From Solirubrobacteraceae bacterium (GTDB taxonomy: Bacteria > Actinomycetota > Thermoleophilia > Solirubrobacterales > Solirubrobacteraceae): a stretch of DNA of 5,645 bases. This document shows, piece after piece, positions 1-5,645 of this stretch (its first letter is position 1; each line of letters starts with the position of its first letter). The stretch spans positions 1 to 5,645 of the forward strand of contig JASHYF010000073.1 of NCBI GenBank assembly GCA_030043235.1. The letters are read 5' to 3'. The notes under the pieces are model-generated. The model searched no databases, was not told the DNA's origin, and saw only the letters and a program-made list of their open reading frames with translations. The translations under genes were made by a program, and so were the position numbers.

Positions 1-40
1 GCTGTGGGGCTGTGAAGCTGTGGGGCTGTGGGGCTGTGGG
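1..40. repeat. Tandem octamer array (GCTGTGGG)x5, truncated by the window edge
   Basis: Five head-to-tail octamers start at base 1: GCTGTGGG, GCTGTGAA, GCTGTGGG, GCTGTGGG, GCTGTGGG. Only the second unit differs, in its last two bases. The array then breaks off into unrelated sequence that leads to the stop codon of the glycosyltransferase gene 17 bases further on. It begins at the window edge, so the full array may be longer. The unit length is not a multiple of three, and nothing suggests it is translated. It lies immediately 3' of the leftward operon, where it reads CCCACAGC on the transcript. It could be a variable-number tandem repeat or part of a 3' UTR; no function can be read from the sequence. 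Confidence 0.85.
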
Positions 41-56
41 GTGATCCGCGCCTCAC

Positions 57-2213
57 TCAGGGGCTCGCGGCGAGCGCCTTGGCGTCCCCCGCGCAGTCGA
101 ACAGGACGAGCCCGTAGGGGTAGTTGACGGGGCTGTGCCACACCCACGGCGCCAGCTCCTTGCACGCGCGCAGCACGGCCCTGGTGGCCTTGTTGCCGCC
201 GCGCAGCGAGTAGCCGCCGCCGAGCAGCACGTAGCGGGCCTCGCCGCGCGCGACGTAGCGCGCGAGCTGGGGTCCGTCGAGCGCGGGGTCGGTGCCGCTG
301 TAGCCGCCCATGGCGCCGGCCTTCAGGCCCATGAGCATCATCGGTGCGGCGGTGTCGGAGGACACCGTCAACAGTTCCCAGCGCGTGCCGGGGTGGTGGG
401 TGCTGGCGAAGTCGACGAGCGCGGTGTTGATGGCCATGTCGGCCGGGTCCACGCCGTAGCCGCCGGGCCCGGGGAACGCCTTGGGGCCGGCGACGGGGAA
501 GGTGCCCTCGACGGGCGCGAGCCAGGTGGTGGCGGCGTAGGCGCCGGGCGTGACGAGCAGCAGCGCGAAGGCGAGCGCGAGCGCGGGCGCGGCGAGCTGG
601 CGCGTGAGCGCCAGCGCGAGCATGCCGAGCAGGGCGCCGGCGATGAGGATGGGGGCGAACCACAGCATGTAGTGCTCGCGGTGCATCAGCCCGACCTCGA
701 CGATGACGGTGGTGACGAGCGCGCAGGCGGCGAGCGCGAGCCCCCATGACCGCCGTCGCTTGCTGCGCGCGAGCGAGAAGAAGGCGTAGGCGCCCGCGCC
801 CGCCATCGCCCCGGTGGCGGGCGCGAGCGCGGAGACGTAGTAGGGGTGGATGATGCCCTTGGAGATGCTGAGCACGCCCGCCTCCACGAGGAACCAGCCG
901 CCGAAGACGAGCATGAACGCGGTCCTCGGGTCCCGCCGCGCGGCCGCCTGTGCCTCCGGAGGGGGTGCGAGGCGCTCCCACAGAGGTCGCCGCCGGCTGA
1001 CGTCTTCCCTGCGCGAGCGCATGCGCCGCTCGGGCAAGAGCAGCGCCGCGAGTGCGATCAGCCCGAACAGCGCGAACGGCAGCAGCCAGCCGGCCTGGTC
1101 GCCGAGGCCTACGCCGAACAGGCGCACGAGGCTGGGGCTCGGGCCGAAGGGGATGGGGTGCGGTTCGCGGCCCTTGACGAACACGGGCGCGGGGGCGGGC
1201 TCGGGCTTGGGTATGTGCTCGCCGGGCGCCGGCGGGGTGGCGCGCACGTGATTCAGCCGCGCGGCGGTGTCGGAGGCGCGCTCCTGCGCGAGCGGCACGA
1301 AGGCGCCGGGGAGCGTCTTCACCCCCTGGGGGCCGCCTTCCTGGCCTTCGACGCGTCCGAGCCCGTTGTAGCCGAACGTGAGCCCGAGCTCGGAGTTGTC
1401 CTTGGAGCTCCCCACGTACGGGCGCTTGGAGGCGGGGGTGGCGTCGACGAAGGTGATCCAGGCGAAGGACACGACGAGCATGACGCCTCCGGCGGCGAGC
1501 AGCTGTAGGGCGCGCGTGCGCAGCGAGCGAGGCGCGCACACGAGATAGCCGAGCGCGATGCCGGGCACGACGAGATAGGCGGCGAGCGTCTTGGTGTTGA
1601 AGGCGAGCCCGACGAGCACGGCGCTGCAGATGAGCGTGCGCGAGCGCCCGCTTTCGCAGGCGCGCAGCGCGACGGCGGCGGCGGCGAGCATCAGCGCCAG
1701 CAGCAGGGGGTCGACGCCGTTGTCGCGCGAGACGGCGACGAACGAGGGGAAGCAGGCGAGCGCGAGCGACCCGGCGAGCGCCGCGGCGAGCCCGAGGCGC
1801 TTGGCGAGCAGCACGTACAGCAGCGCCACGGACAGCACCCCGAAGATCGCCTCGGGCAGCAGCAGGCTGAGCGGTGCGAAGCCGAACACCTTGGCGCTCA
1901 GCACCTGCGCCCACACGGCGAGCGGCGGCTTGTCGATGGAGTCGAGCCCGCCGGGGTCGAAGGACACGAACAGGAAGTTGTGCAGCGAGCGCAGCATCGA
2001 CTGCACGCCGGCCGAGTAGAACACGTTGGCGTAGCCGTTCTGGGAGAGCCTGTCGGTGTTGAGCACGGCCGCCAGCGCGAGCACGAACGGCAGGCCGGCG
2101 TAGGGCACGAGCGCTCGCGGCAGCTTCGGCCTGCGCGAGCGCTCGGGCTGCGGGCTCGCGGGCGGCGGCTCGGGCGGCTCGAACTCGAGCGTGGGTGCGG
2201 TGGCGGCGCTCAC
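57..2213 (-). CDS. GT39/PMT-family membrane glycosyltransferase, YkcB-like
   Basis: This encodes a 718-residue polytopic membrane protein of the ArnT/PMT superfamily (GT39-like, GT-C fold), closest in pattern to YkcB-type putative mannosyltransferases. Such enzymes use polyprenyl-phosphate sugars and act on the outer face of the membrane. A proline-rich cytosolic N-terminus (about residues 10-35) precedes the first membrane segment (about 36-53). The first loop has FYSAGVQSM (65-73), the acidic DPGG (86-89) and DKPP (94-97). About a dozen hydrophobic segments follow up to about residue 562. YVGSSKDNSELGLTFGYNGL (266-285) and HPYYVSALAPA (456-466) are family hallmarks. A soluble C-terminal domain (about 565-718) contains MGGYSGTDPAL (634-644). 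I chose GTG at 2213 because it overlaps the upstream stop as GTGA; the open frame continues to 2693, but that extension is an Arg-rich shadow of the PLP-enzyme gene. The acceptor and the sugar are unknown. The family call is secure and the substrate is not. Confidence 0.9.
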   Translation of the reverse strand: MSAATAPTLEFEPPEPPPASPQPERSRRPKLPRALVPYAGLPFVLALAAVLNTDRLSQNGYANVFYSAGVQSMLRSLHNFLFVSFDPGGLDSIDKPPLAVWAQVLSAKVFGFAPLSLLLPEAIFGVLSVALLYVLLAKRLGLAAALAGSLALACFPSFVAVSRDNGVDPLLLALMLAAAAVALRACESGRSRTLICSAVLVGLAFNTKTLAAYLVVPGIALGYLVCAPRSLRTRALQLLAAGGVMLVVSFAWITFVDATPASKRPYVGSSKDNSELGLTFGYNGLGRVEGQEGGPQGVKTLPGAFVPLAQERASDTAARLNHVRATPPAPGEHIPKPEPAPAPVFVKGREPHPIPFGPSPSLVRLFGVGLGDQAGWLLPFALFGLIALAALLLPERRMRSRREDVSRRRPLWERLAPPPEAQAAARRDPRTAFMLVFGGWFLVEAGVLSISKGIIHPYYVSALAPATGAMAGAGAYAFFSLARSKRRRSWGLALAACALVTTVIVEVGLMHREHYMLWFAPILIAGALLGMLALALTRQLAAPALALAFALLLVTPGAYAATTWLAPVEGTFPVAGPKAFPGPGGYGVDPADMAINTALVDFASTHHPGTRWELLTVSSDTAAPMMLMGLKAGAMGGYSGTDPALDGPQLARYVARGEARYVLLGGGYSLRGGNKATRAVLRACKELAPWVWHSPVNYPYGLVLFDCAGDAKALAASP

Positions 2214-2228
2214 CTGTCGAGCGTCTCC
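2210..2228 (-). promoter_or_regulatory. Coupled stop/start (GTGA) with possible RBS for the glycosyltransferase
   Basis: On the minus strand the TGA stop of the PLP enzyme (2212-2210) and the GTG start of the glycosyltransferase (2213-2211) share bases, giving GTGA. This is the classic arrangement for translational coupling by reinitiation. A GGAG at 2228-2225 lies 11 bases before the GTG, somewhat farther than ideal, inside the end of the PLP-enzyme gene. The overlap decides the start choice for the downstream gene, because no better start lies nearby and the upstream extension has shadow composition. Confidence 0.7.
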
Positions 2229-3310
2229 ACCAGGCGCGCGAGGTCGGCCTCGTCGTTCCACGCGCCGACGGACGCGCGCAGCCACGGCCGGCCGGGGATG
2301 TTGCGCACGATCACCCCGTGCTCGGCCAGCTTCGCGCGCTCGGCGGGCGGGTCGGGGCTGGGGAAGGAGACGAGCGTGGTCTCGCCGCGCGGCGCGGGCT
2401 TGCGTCCCTGCTCGGCGAGCATGCGAGCGAGGCGCGCGGCGAGCGTGCGCGCGTGCTCGTGCACGGCGGGCCAGCCGGCGGAGGAGAGCACCTCGACGGA
2501 CGCGAGCGCGCAGGCGGTGGTCTCGGCGCCCAGCGAGAACGTGTCGAAGCGCCGCGCGTCGGGGTGCACGCGCGCGTCCAGGCCGTCGTTGGGGTCGGCG
2601 AGGTTGGCGTAGCCGCGCCTCTCGACGGCGAGGCGCTCGCGCAGCGCGGGGCTGACGTACAACATGCCGGTGCCGTCGGGTCCGCACAGCCACTTCTGCC
2701 CGGCGCCGGCGTAGGCGTCGCAGCCGAGCGCGTGCACGTCCACGTGCACCGCGCCGACCCCCTGGGCGCCGTCGAGCAGCACGGGGATCTCGAGCTGTGC
2801 GAGCTCGGCGGGCGCGTAGGAGCCGCTGACCCAGCCGACGTGCGAGCAGGCGACCAGGCGCGTGTGCGGCCGCACGGCGCTTGCAAGAGCGCCGAGTGGG
2901 ACTTCACGGACGCTCACGCCGCGCAGCTCGCGCGCGGCGGACAGGGCTCCGAGCAGGCCGGGGTGCTCCTCGTCGCTGGTGAGGATCTCATCGCCCGGGC
3001 CGAGCTCCAGGCCGCCGATCACCTGCGCGATGCCCTCGCTCGTGCAGGTGGTGAGCGCGACGTCGGCGGGCTGGGCGCCGAGCGCGGCCGCGTAGGCGCG
3101 GCGCAGCGCGTCGGTGAGCTCGCGGCGGCGCTCGAAGTGCGCCTGGGAGCGGCCCTCGCCGAGCTCGCGCTCGAGCTCGCGCTCGGCGGCGTGGGCGGCG
3201 CGCGCGGGCAGCGGCCCGTCGGTGCCGGCGTTGAGGTACGCGGCAGCGCCCAGCACGGGAAACTCGTCGCGCAACCCTGGCAAGCTCACAAACGGCGAGA
3301 ATACCTTCAT
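2210..3310 (-). CDS. Class V aminotransferase-fold PLP-dependent enzyme
   Basis: This is a 366-residue fold-type-I PLP enzyme of the class V aminotransferase / isopenicillin-N-epimerase-like group, normal in length. The start reads FPVL then AYLNAGTDGPLP (24-35), the usual N-terminus. TTCTSEG (87-93) forms the phosphate-binding turn. DEEHPG (113-118) places His116 over the cofactor ring. LLDGAQGVGAVHVDV (178-192) supplies Asp180, which contacts the pyridine nitrogen. GAGQKWLCGPDGTGMLYV (202-219) carries the Schiff-base Lys206. WLRASVGAWNDEADLARLV (343-361) holds Arg345, the likely substrate-carboxylate ligand. The loop VRNIPGRPW (335-343) lacks the catalytic Cys of SufS/IscS enzymes, so a cysteine desulfurase is unlikely. 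EgtE-like C-S lyases and epimerases share this pattern, but no ergothioneine genes are visible here. I chose ATG at 3310; GTG 3289 and TTG 3283 are alternatives. It is first in a coupled pair with the glycosyltransferase gene. Its substrate is unknown. Confidence 0.9.
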   Translation of the reverse strand: MKVFSPFVSLPGLRDEFPVLGAAAYLNAGTDGPLPARAAHAAERELERELGEGRSQAHFERRRELTDALRRAYAAALGAQPADVALTTCTSEGIAQVIGGLELGPGDEILTSDEEHPGLLGALSAARELRGVSVREVPLGALASAVRPHTRLVACSHVGWVSGSYAPAELAQLEIPVLLDGAQGVGAVHVDVHALGCDAYAGAGQKWLCGPDGTGMLYVSPALRERLAVERRGYANLADPNDGLDARVHPDARRFDTFSLGAETTACALASVEVLSSAGWPAVHEHARTLAARLARMLAEQGRKPAPRGETTLVSFPSPDPPAERAKLAEHGVIVRNIPGRPWLRASVGAWNDEADLARLVETLDR

Positions 3311-3335
3311 GAGCAGCGTAGAAACGCAGCATCCC
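3285..3335. promoter_or_regulatory. Divergent start region with overlapping ATGs; weak RBS and possible -10 elements
   Basis: The plus-strand ATG (3309-3311) and the minus-strand ATG (3310-3308) lie in one CATG palindrome at 3308-3311, so any promoter must sit within the opposite reading frame. The surrounding 50 bases are richer in A/T than the flanking genes. On the plus strand GGCGAGA (3294-3300) is a weak Shine-Dalgarno candidate 8 bases before the synthetase ATG. On the minus strand there is no Shine-Dalgarno; TACGCT (3320-3315) fits the loose actinobacterial TAnnnT -10 pattern but sits only 4 bases from the ATG. No convincing -35 is visible. Leaderless or near-leaderless transcripts would explain the arrangement, but this is inference from short weak motifs. 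Confidence 0.35.
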
Positions 3336-5351
3336 TTGTGGCAGCCGGCTGGGTCGCGGCTCGAGGCGGTGGAGATGGCGCGCTTCATGCTCTGGGCTGG
3401 CGAGCGCTGTGGCCGCCCGTTTGCGAGCTACGAGGAGCTGTGGCGCTGGTCGGTGGACGAGCTGGAGGATTTCTGGGCGAGCGTGTGGGAGTTCTGCGGG
3501 GTGCGCGCGTCGAAGCCGTATGTGCGCGTGCTCGCCGCGCGCGAGATGCCCGGCGCGCGCTGGTTCGAGGGCGCGGAGCTGAACTACGCGGAGAACCTGC
3601 TGGCGCACGGCGAGGGCCGCGAAGGCGAGGTGGCGGTGCTGCACGCCTCAGAGCTGCGCAATCCGGTCGTCGCGGACGGCGAGCTGACCGAGATGACGTG
3701 GGGGGAGCTGAGCGCGCAGGTTGCGGCGGCGGCGGGCGGCCTGCGCGCGCTGGGCGTGCGGCGCGGCGATCGCGTGGTTGCGTACATGCCGAACATCGCG
3801 GAGACGCTGGTCGCGCTGCTCGCGGTCTCCAGCATCGGCGCGATCTTCTCGAGCGCGGCGCCGGAGTTCGGCGCGCGCAGCGTGATCGACCGTTTCGCGC
3901 AGATCGAGCCGAAGGTGCTGCTGGCGGTGGACGGCTATCGCCACGGCGGCAAGGACTTCGAGCGCACGGAGAACGTGCGGCGCATCCTCCAAGGGCTGCC
4001 GACGGTGGAGCACGTGGTGACGCTCCAGTACCTGGGGGACAACGATCTCGAGGAGGCCGCCTCCGGCGGCGGGGCGGGTGTGCGCGGTGCGCTCACGTGG
4101 GATGAGCTGATCGGTTTGGATCCGCCCGCCCCGGGCGCAGAGCTTCGCTTCGAGCAGGTGCCGTTCGACCATCCCCTGTGGGTGCTGTACTCCTCGGGCA
4201 CGACCGGCCTGCCGAAGGCGATCGTGCAGGGCCACGGCGGCATCCTGATGGAGCAGCTGAAGAAGCGCCTGCACCTGGACCTGCGCAGCGGCGACCGCAT
4301 GTTCTGGTTCACGACGACGGGCTGGATGATGTGGAACTTCCTGGTGGGCTGCCTGCTCTCGGAAGCGGCGATCGTGCTGTACGACGGCAGCCCCGCGCAC
4401 CCCGGCCTGGGCATGCTGTGGCGACTGGCAGAGCGCGCGGGCATCACGTGCATGGGCGTGAGCCCGGGCCTGTTGGCGAGCTACGAGAAGGCGGGCGTGG
4501 AGCCTGGGCGCGACTTCGATCTGTCCGCCTTGCGCGCGATCGGCGTCACCGGCTCGCCGCTCTCGCCGGAGAGCTTCCACTGGGTGTACGAGCACGTGAA
4601 GAGCGACGTGTGGCTGTTCTCGACGAGCGGCGGCACGGACGTGTGCACGGCGTTCGTGGCGGGCTGCCCGCTGCTGCCGGTGTACGAGGGCGAACTGCAG
4701 TGCCGCGCGCTGGGCTGCGCGGTGGAGTCGTGGGATGAGGAGGGCAACAGCCTGATCGACGAGGTGGGCGAGCTGGTGATCACCGAGCCGATGCCCTCGA
4801 TGCCCCTGTTCTTGTGGGGCGATGACGACGGCTCGCGCCTGCGCGAGAGCTACTTCGCGACCTACCCGGGCGTGTGGCGCCACGGCGACTGGATTCGCAT
4901 CACCCCGCGCGGGGGCGCGGTCATCTACGGGCGCTCGGACTCGACGATCAACCGCCAGGGCGTGCGCATGGGCACCGCTGAGATCTACCGCGCGGCGCTG
5001 GCGGTGCCGGACGTGCTCGACGCGCTGGTCGTGGACGTGCCCCGCGAGGGCAACGAGCTGTGGATGATCATGTTCGTGGTGCTGCGCGGGGGCGTGACGC
5101 TCGACGAGCAGCTGGCGGCTGAGATCAAGCGGCGCATCCGCGAAGACTGCTCGCCGCGGCACGTTCCCAACGAGATCCGCCAGATCGCGGAGGTCCCGCG
5201 CACGCTGTCGGGCAAGGTGCTGGAGGTGCCGGTGAAGCGCATCCTGATGGGCGCGCCCCCGGAGCGGGCGGCGAGCGTGGACTCGCTCGCGAACCCGCGC
5301 TCGCTGGATTACTTCGTGGAGCTGGCGCAGGAGCTCTCACGATCGCCATAG
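3309..5351 (+). CDS. aacS: Acetoacetyl-CoA synthetase (acetoacetate-CoA ligase)
   Basis: This is a 680-residue cytosolic adenylate-forming enzyme (EC 6.2.1.16) that makes acetoacetyl-CoA from acetoacetate, ATP and CoA, feeding ketone-body, polyhydroxybutyrate or lipid metabolism. The N-terminus begins HPLWQPAG (8-15), followed by an ACAS_N-type domain (about 37-95). The AMP-binding core has the P-loop YSSGTTGLPK (294-303), TTTGWMMWN (335-343), STSGGTDVCTAF (438-449) and HGDW (525-528, Asp527 for ribose). The hinge/C-domain segment YGRSDSTINRQGVRMGTAEI follows at 540-559. RTLSGKVLEVPVK (631-643) contains Lys636, the adenylation lysine and in this superfamily a common acetylation target. SGGTDVCTAF and the tail SLANPRSLDYFVELA (659-673) separate it from acetyl-CoA synthetase. 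The ATG at 3309 is preferred because the frame upstream to 3114 is a shadow of the PLP-enzyme gene. All key residues are present and it looks intact. It is divergent from the leftward pair and overlaps the right-hand gene tail to tail. Confidence 0.95.
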   Translation: MSSVETQHPLWQPAGSRLEAVEMARFMLWAGERCGRPFASYEELWRWSVDELEDFWASVWEFCGVRASKPYVRVLAAREMPGARWFEGAELNYAENLLAHGEGREGEVAVLHASELRNPVVADGELTEMTWGELSAQVAAAAGGLRALGVRRGDRVVAYMPNIAETLVALLAVSSIGAIFSSAAPEFGARSVIDRFAQIEPKVLLAVDGYRHGGKDFERTENVRRILQGLPTVEHVVTLQYLGDNDLEEAASGGGAGVRGALTWDELIGLDPPAPGAELRFEQVPFDHPLWVLYSSGTTGLPKAIVQGHGGILMEQLKKRLHLDLRSGDRMFWFTTTGWMMWNFLVGCLLSEAAIVLYDGSPAHPGLGMLWRLAERAGITCMGVSPGLLASYEKAGVEPGRDFDLSALRAIGVTGSPLSPESFHWVYEHVKSDVWLFSTSGGTDVCTAFVAGCPLLPVYEGELQCRALGCAVESWDEEGNSLIDEVGELVITEPMPSMPLFLWGDDDGSRLRESYFATYPGVWRHGDWIRITPRGGAVIYGRSDSTINRQGVRMGTAEIYRAALAVPDVLDALVVDVPREGNELWMIMFVVLRGGVTLDEQLAAEIKRRIREDCSPRHVPNEIRQIAEVPRTLSGKVLEVPVKRILMGAPPERAASVDSLANPRSLDYFVELAQELSRSP

Positions 5352-5645
5352 AAGCCCTGCTCTCGCGCTGACTGGGCCCACTCTCCGAGGTGCTCGAAGG
5401 CGTCCGTCAACATCGCGACGCGCCGTGTCCACTCGCAGGACACGCGCTCCATGTCCTTCCTGATCGTTGCGGTCGGCACCATTTGATGTTCACTTTGCAC
5501 CTCTGAGAGCTTGAACTCGACGACTGGCATGAGGATCTCGAGCGCTCTCTTTGCTTCAGACCTGACCAGATCGTCTTCGTCGGCCTGCATCGCGGCTCGC
5601 AGCAGGCTCGCCGCCCAGCCGAGGCGACCGCCTTGATGCCACCAG
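5309..5645 (-). CDS. Unrecognised protein, C-terminal part only (gene runs off the right edge)
   Basis: The minus-strand frame is open from the window edge to TAA at 5311-5309 and gives at least 111 residues. An ATG at 5590 would give a 93-residue protein. The frame stays open upstream of it with plausible protein sequence (GRLGWAASLLRAA), so I read this as the 3' end of a longer gene. I do not recognise a family. Counting from the first complete codon, residues 14-38 make a helix pair with a HEAT-repeat-like pattern (D24/D25, V27-R28, A31, A34-L35). A polar, helical, Trp- and Glu-containing stretch follows, then a Ser-rich tail. There is no signal peptide or membrane segment. Bases 5461-5580 are only about 52% GC by hand count, against roughly 70% around them, which may indicate transfer or relaxed codon choice. 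The last 43 bases overlap the end of the synthetase gene on the opposite strand. A HEAT-like protein is a tentative guess. Confidence 0.6.
   Translation of the reverse strand, partial: WWHQGGRLGWAASLLRAAMQADEDDLVRSEAKRALEILMPVVEFKLSEVQSEHQMVPTATIRKDMERVSCEWTRRVAMLTDAFEHLGEWAQSAREQGFYGDRESSCASSTK
5424..5444. repeat. Short inverted repeat, 7-bp stem with 7-nt loop
   Basis: CGTGTCC (5424-5430) and GGACACG (5438-5444) are perfect inverted repeats around the loop ACTCGCA, 73 bases after the synthetase stop. It could form a hairpin in the synthetase transcript and contribute to transcription ending between the convergent genes. However, no T-tract follows on either strand, and it lies inside the right-hand coding frame. 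It may be chance. Confidence 0.25.

Noticed and set aside
1..40. CRISPR array
   Set aside because: The units are 8 bases with no spacers; this is a simple tandem repeat.
135..1508. Several plus-strand frames opposite the glycosyltransferase (135-749, 846-1508, 850-1251)
   Set aside because: They are Gly/Ala/Arg/Glu-rich shadows without recognisable motifs or convincing starts.
2214..2693. N-terminal extension of the glycosyltransferase frame by about 160 residues
   Set aside because: The stretch is Arg/Ala-rich, without protein-like pattern, and lies entirely within the PLP-enzyme gene in another frame; the GTGA overlap marks the real start.
3114..3308. 65-residue upstream extension of the synthetase
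   Set aside because: It is Ser/Arg-rich and antisense to the PLP enzyme; the family begins with the PLW segment just after the ATG at 3309.
57..3310. ArnB-ArnT type aminoarabinose modification operon
   Set aside because: The PLP enzyme has class V motifs rather than DegT/ArnB sugar-aminotransferase motifs, and no other arn genes are visible.
2210..3310. Cysteine desulfurase (SufS/IscS)
   Set aside because: The catalytic Cys loop is missing (VRNIPGRPW instead), and no suf/isc partners are nearby.
3311..3388. 26-residue upstream extension of the PLP enzyme (start at 3388)
   Set aside because: It would overlap the beginning of the synthetase gene by about 80 bases, and the family N-terminus starts near the ATG at 3310.
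2195..4105. 636-residue open frame on the plus strand
   Set aside because: It crosses the end-to-start junction of two well-supported genes, is full of Gly/Ala/Arg/His low-complexity sequence and carries no motif. It is a high-GC shadow frame.
3648..5162. 504-residue open frame on the minus strand
   Set aside because: It is antisense to the synthetase and His/Arg/Ala/Gln-rich, typical of the complement of a high-GC gene.

Overview
This is a short stretch of a high-GC bacterial chromosome. The genes are packed with almost no spacers, third codon positions are strongly G/C, and one gene begins with GTG. Protein families and composition fit a high-GC actinobacterium; a Thermoleophilia/Solirubrobacter-like lineage is possible, but that is an inference and the sequence does not prove it. 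I see no rRNA, tRNA, CRISPR array, transposase, integrase or phage gene.

Layout from left to right. Bases 1-40 hold five tandem copies of an octamer (GCTGTGGG), cut by the window edge. Bases 57-2213 (minus strand) encode a multi-spanning GT39/PMT-type membrane glycosyltransferase resembling YkcB. Bases 2210-3310 (minus) encode a class-V-aminotransferase-fold PLP enzyme; its stop overlaps the GTG start of the glycosyltransferase gene (GTGA), so the two form a translationally coupled pair transcribed leftwards. Bases 3309-5351 (plus) encode an acetoacetyl-CoA synthetase. Its ATG and the ATG of the PLP enzyme overlap inside a single CATG palindrome, so the divergent genes have no intergenic space. 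Bases 5309-5645 (minus) are the 3' end of an unrecognised gene that runs off the right edge. It converges on the synthetase gene with a 43-base overlap, and part of it is much lower in GC than its neighbours.

Functionally, the synthetase activates acetoacetate in the cytosol for ketone-body, polyhydroxybutyrate or lipid metabolism. The glycosyltransferase probably moves a sugar from a polyprenyl-phosphate carrier to an acceptor outside the membrane. The PLP enzyme lacks the cysteine of cysteine desulfurases and its substrate is unknown. No pathway link between the synthetase and the leftward pair is visible, but their shared start region could link them in expression. The window reads mostly as ordinary housekeeping or accessory metabolism. 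The points most worth a second look are the overlapping divergent starts, the coupled PLP-enzyme/glycosyltransferase pair, the octamer array and the unidentified right-hand gene.
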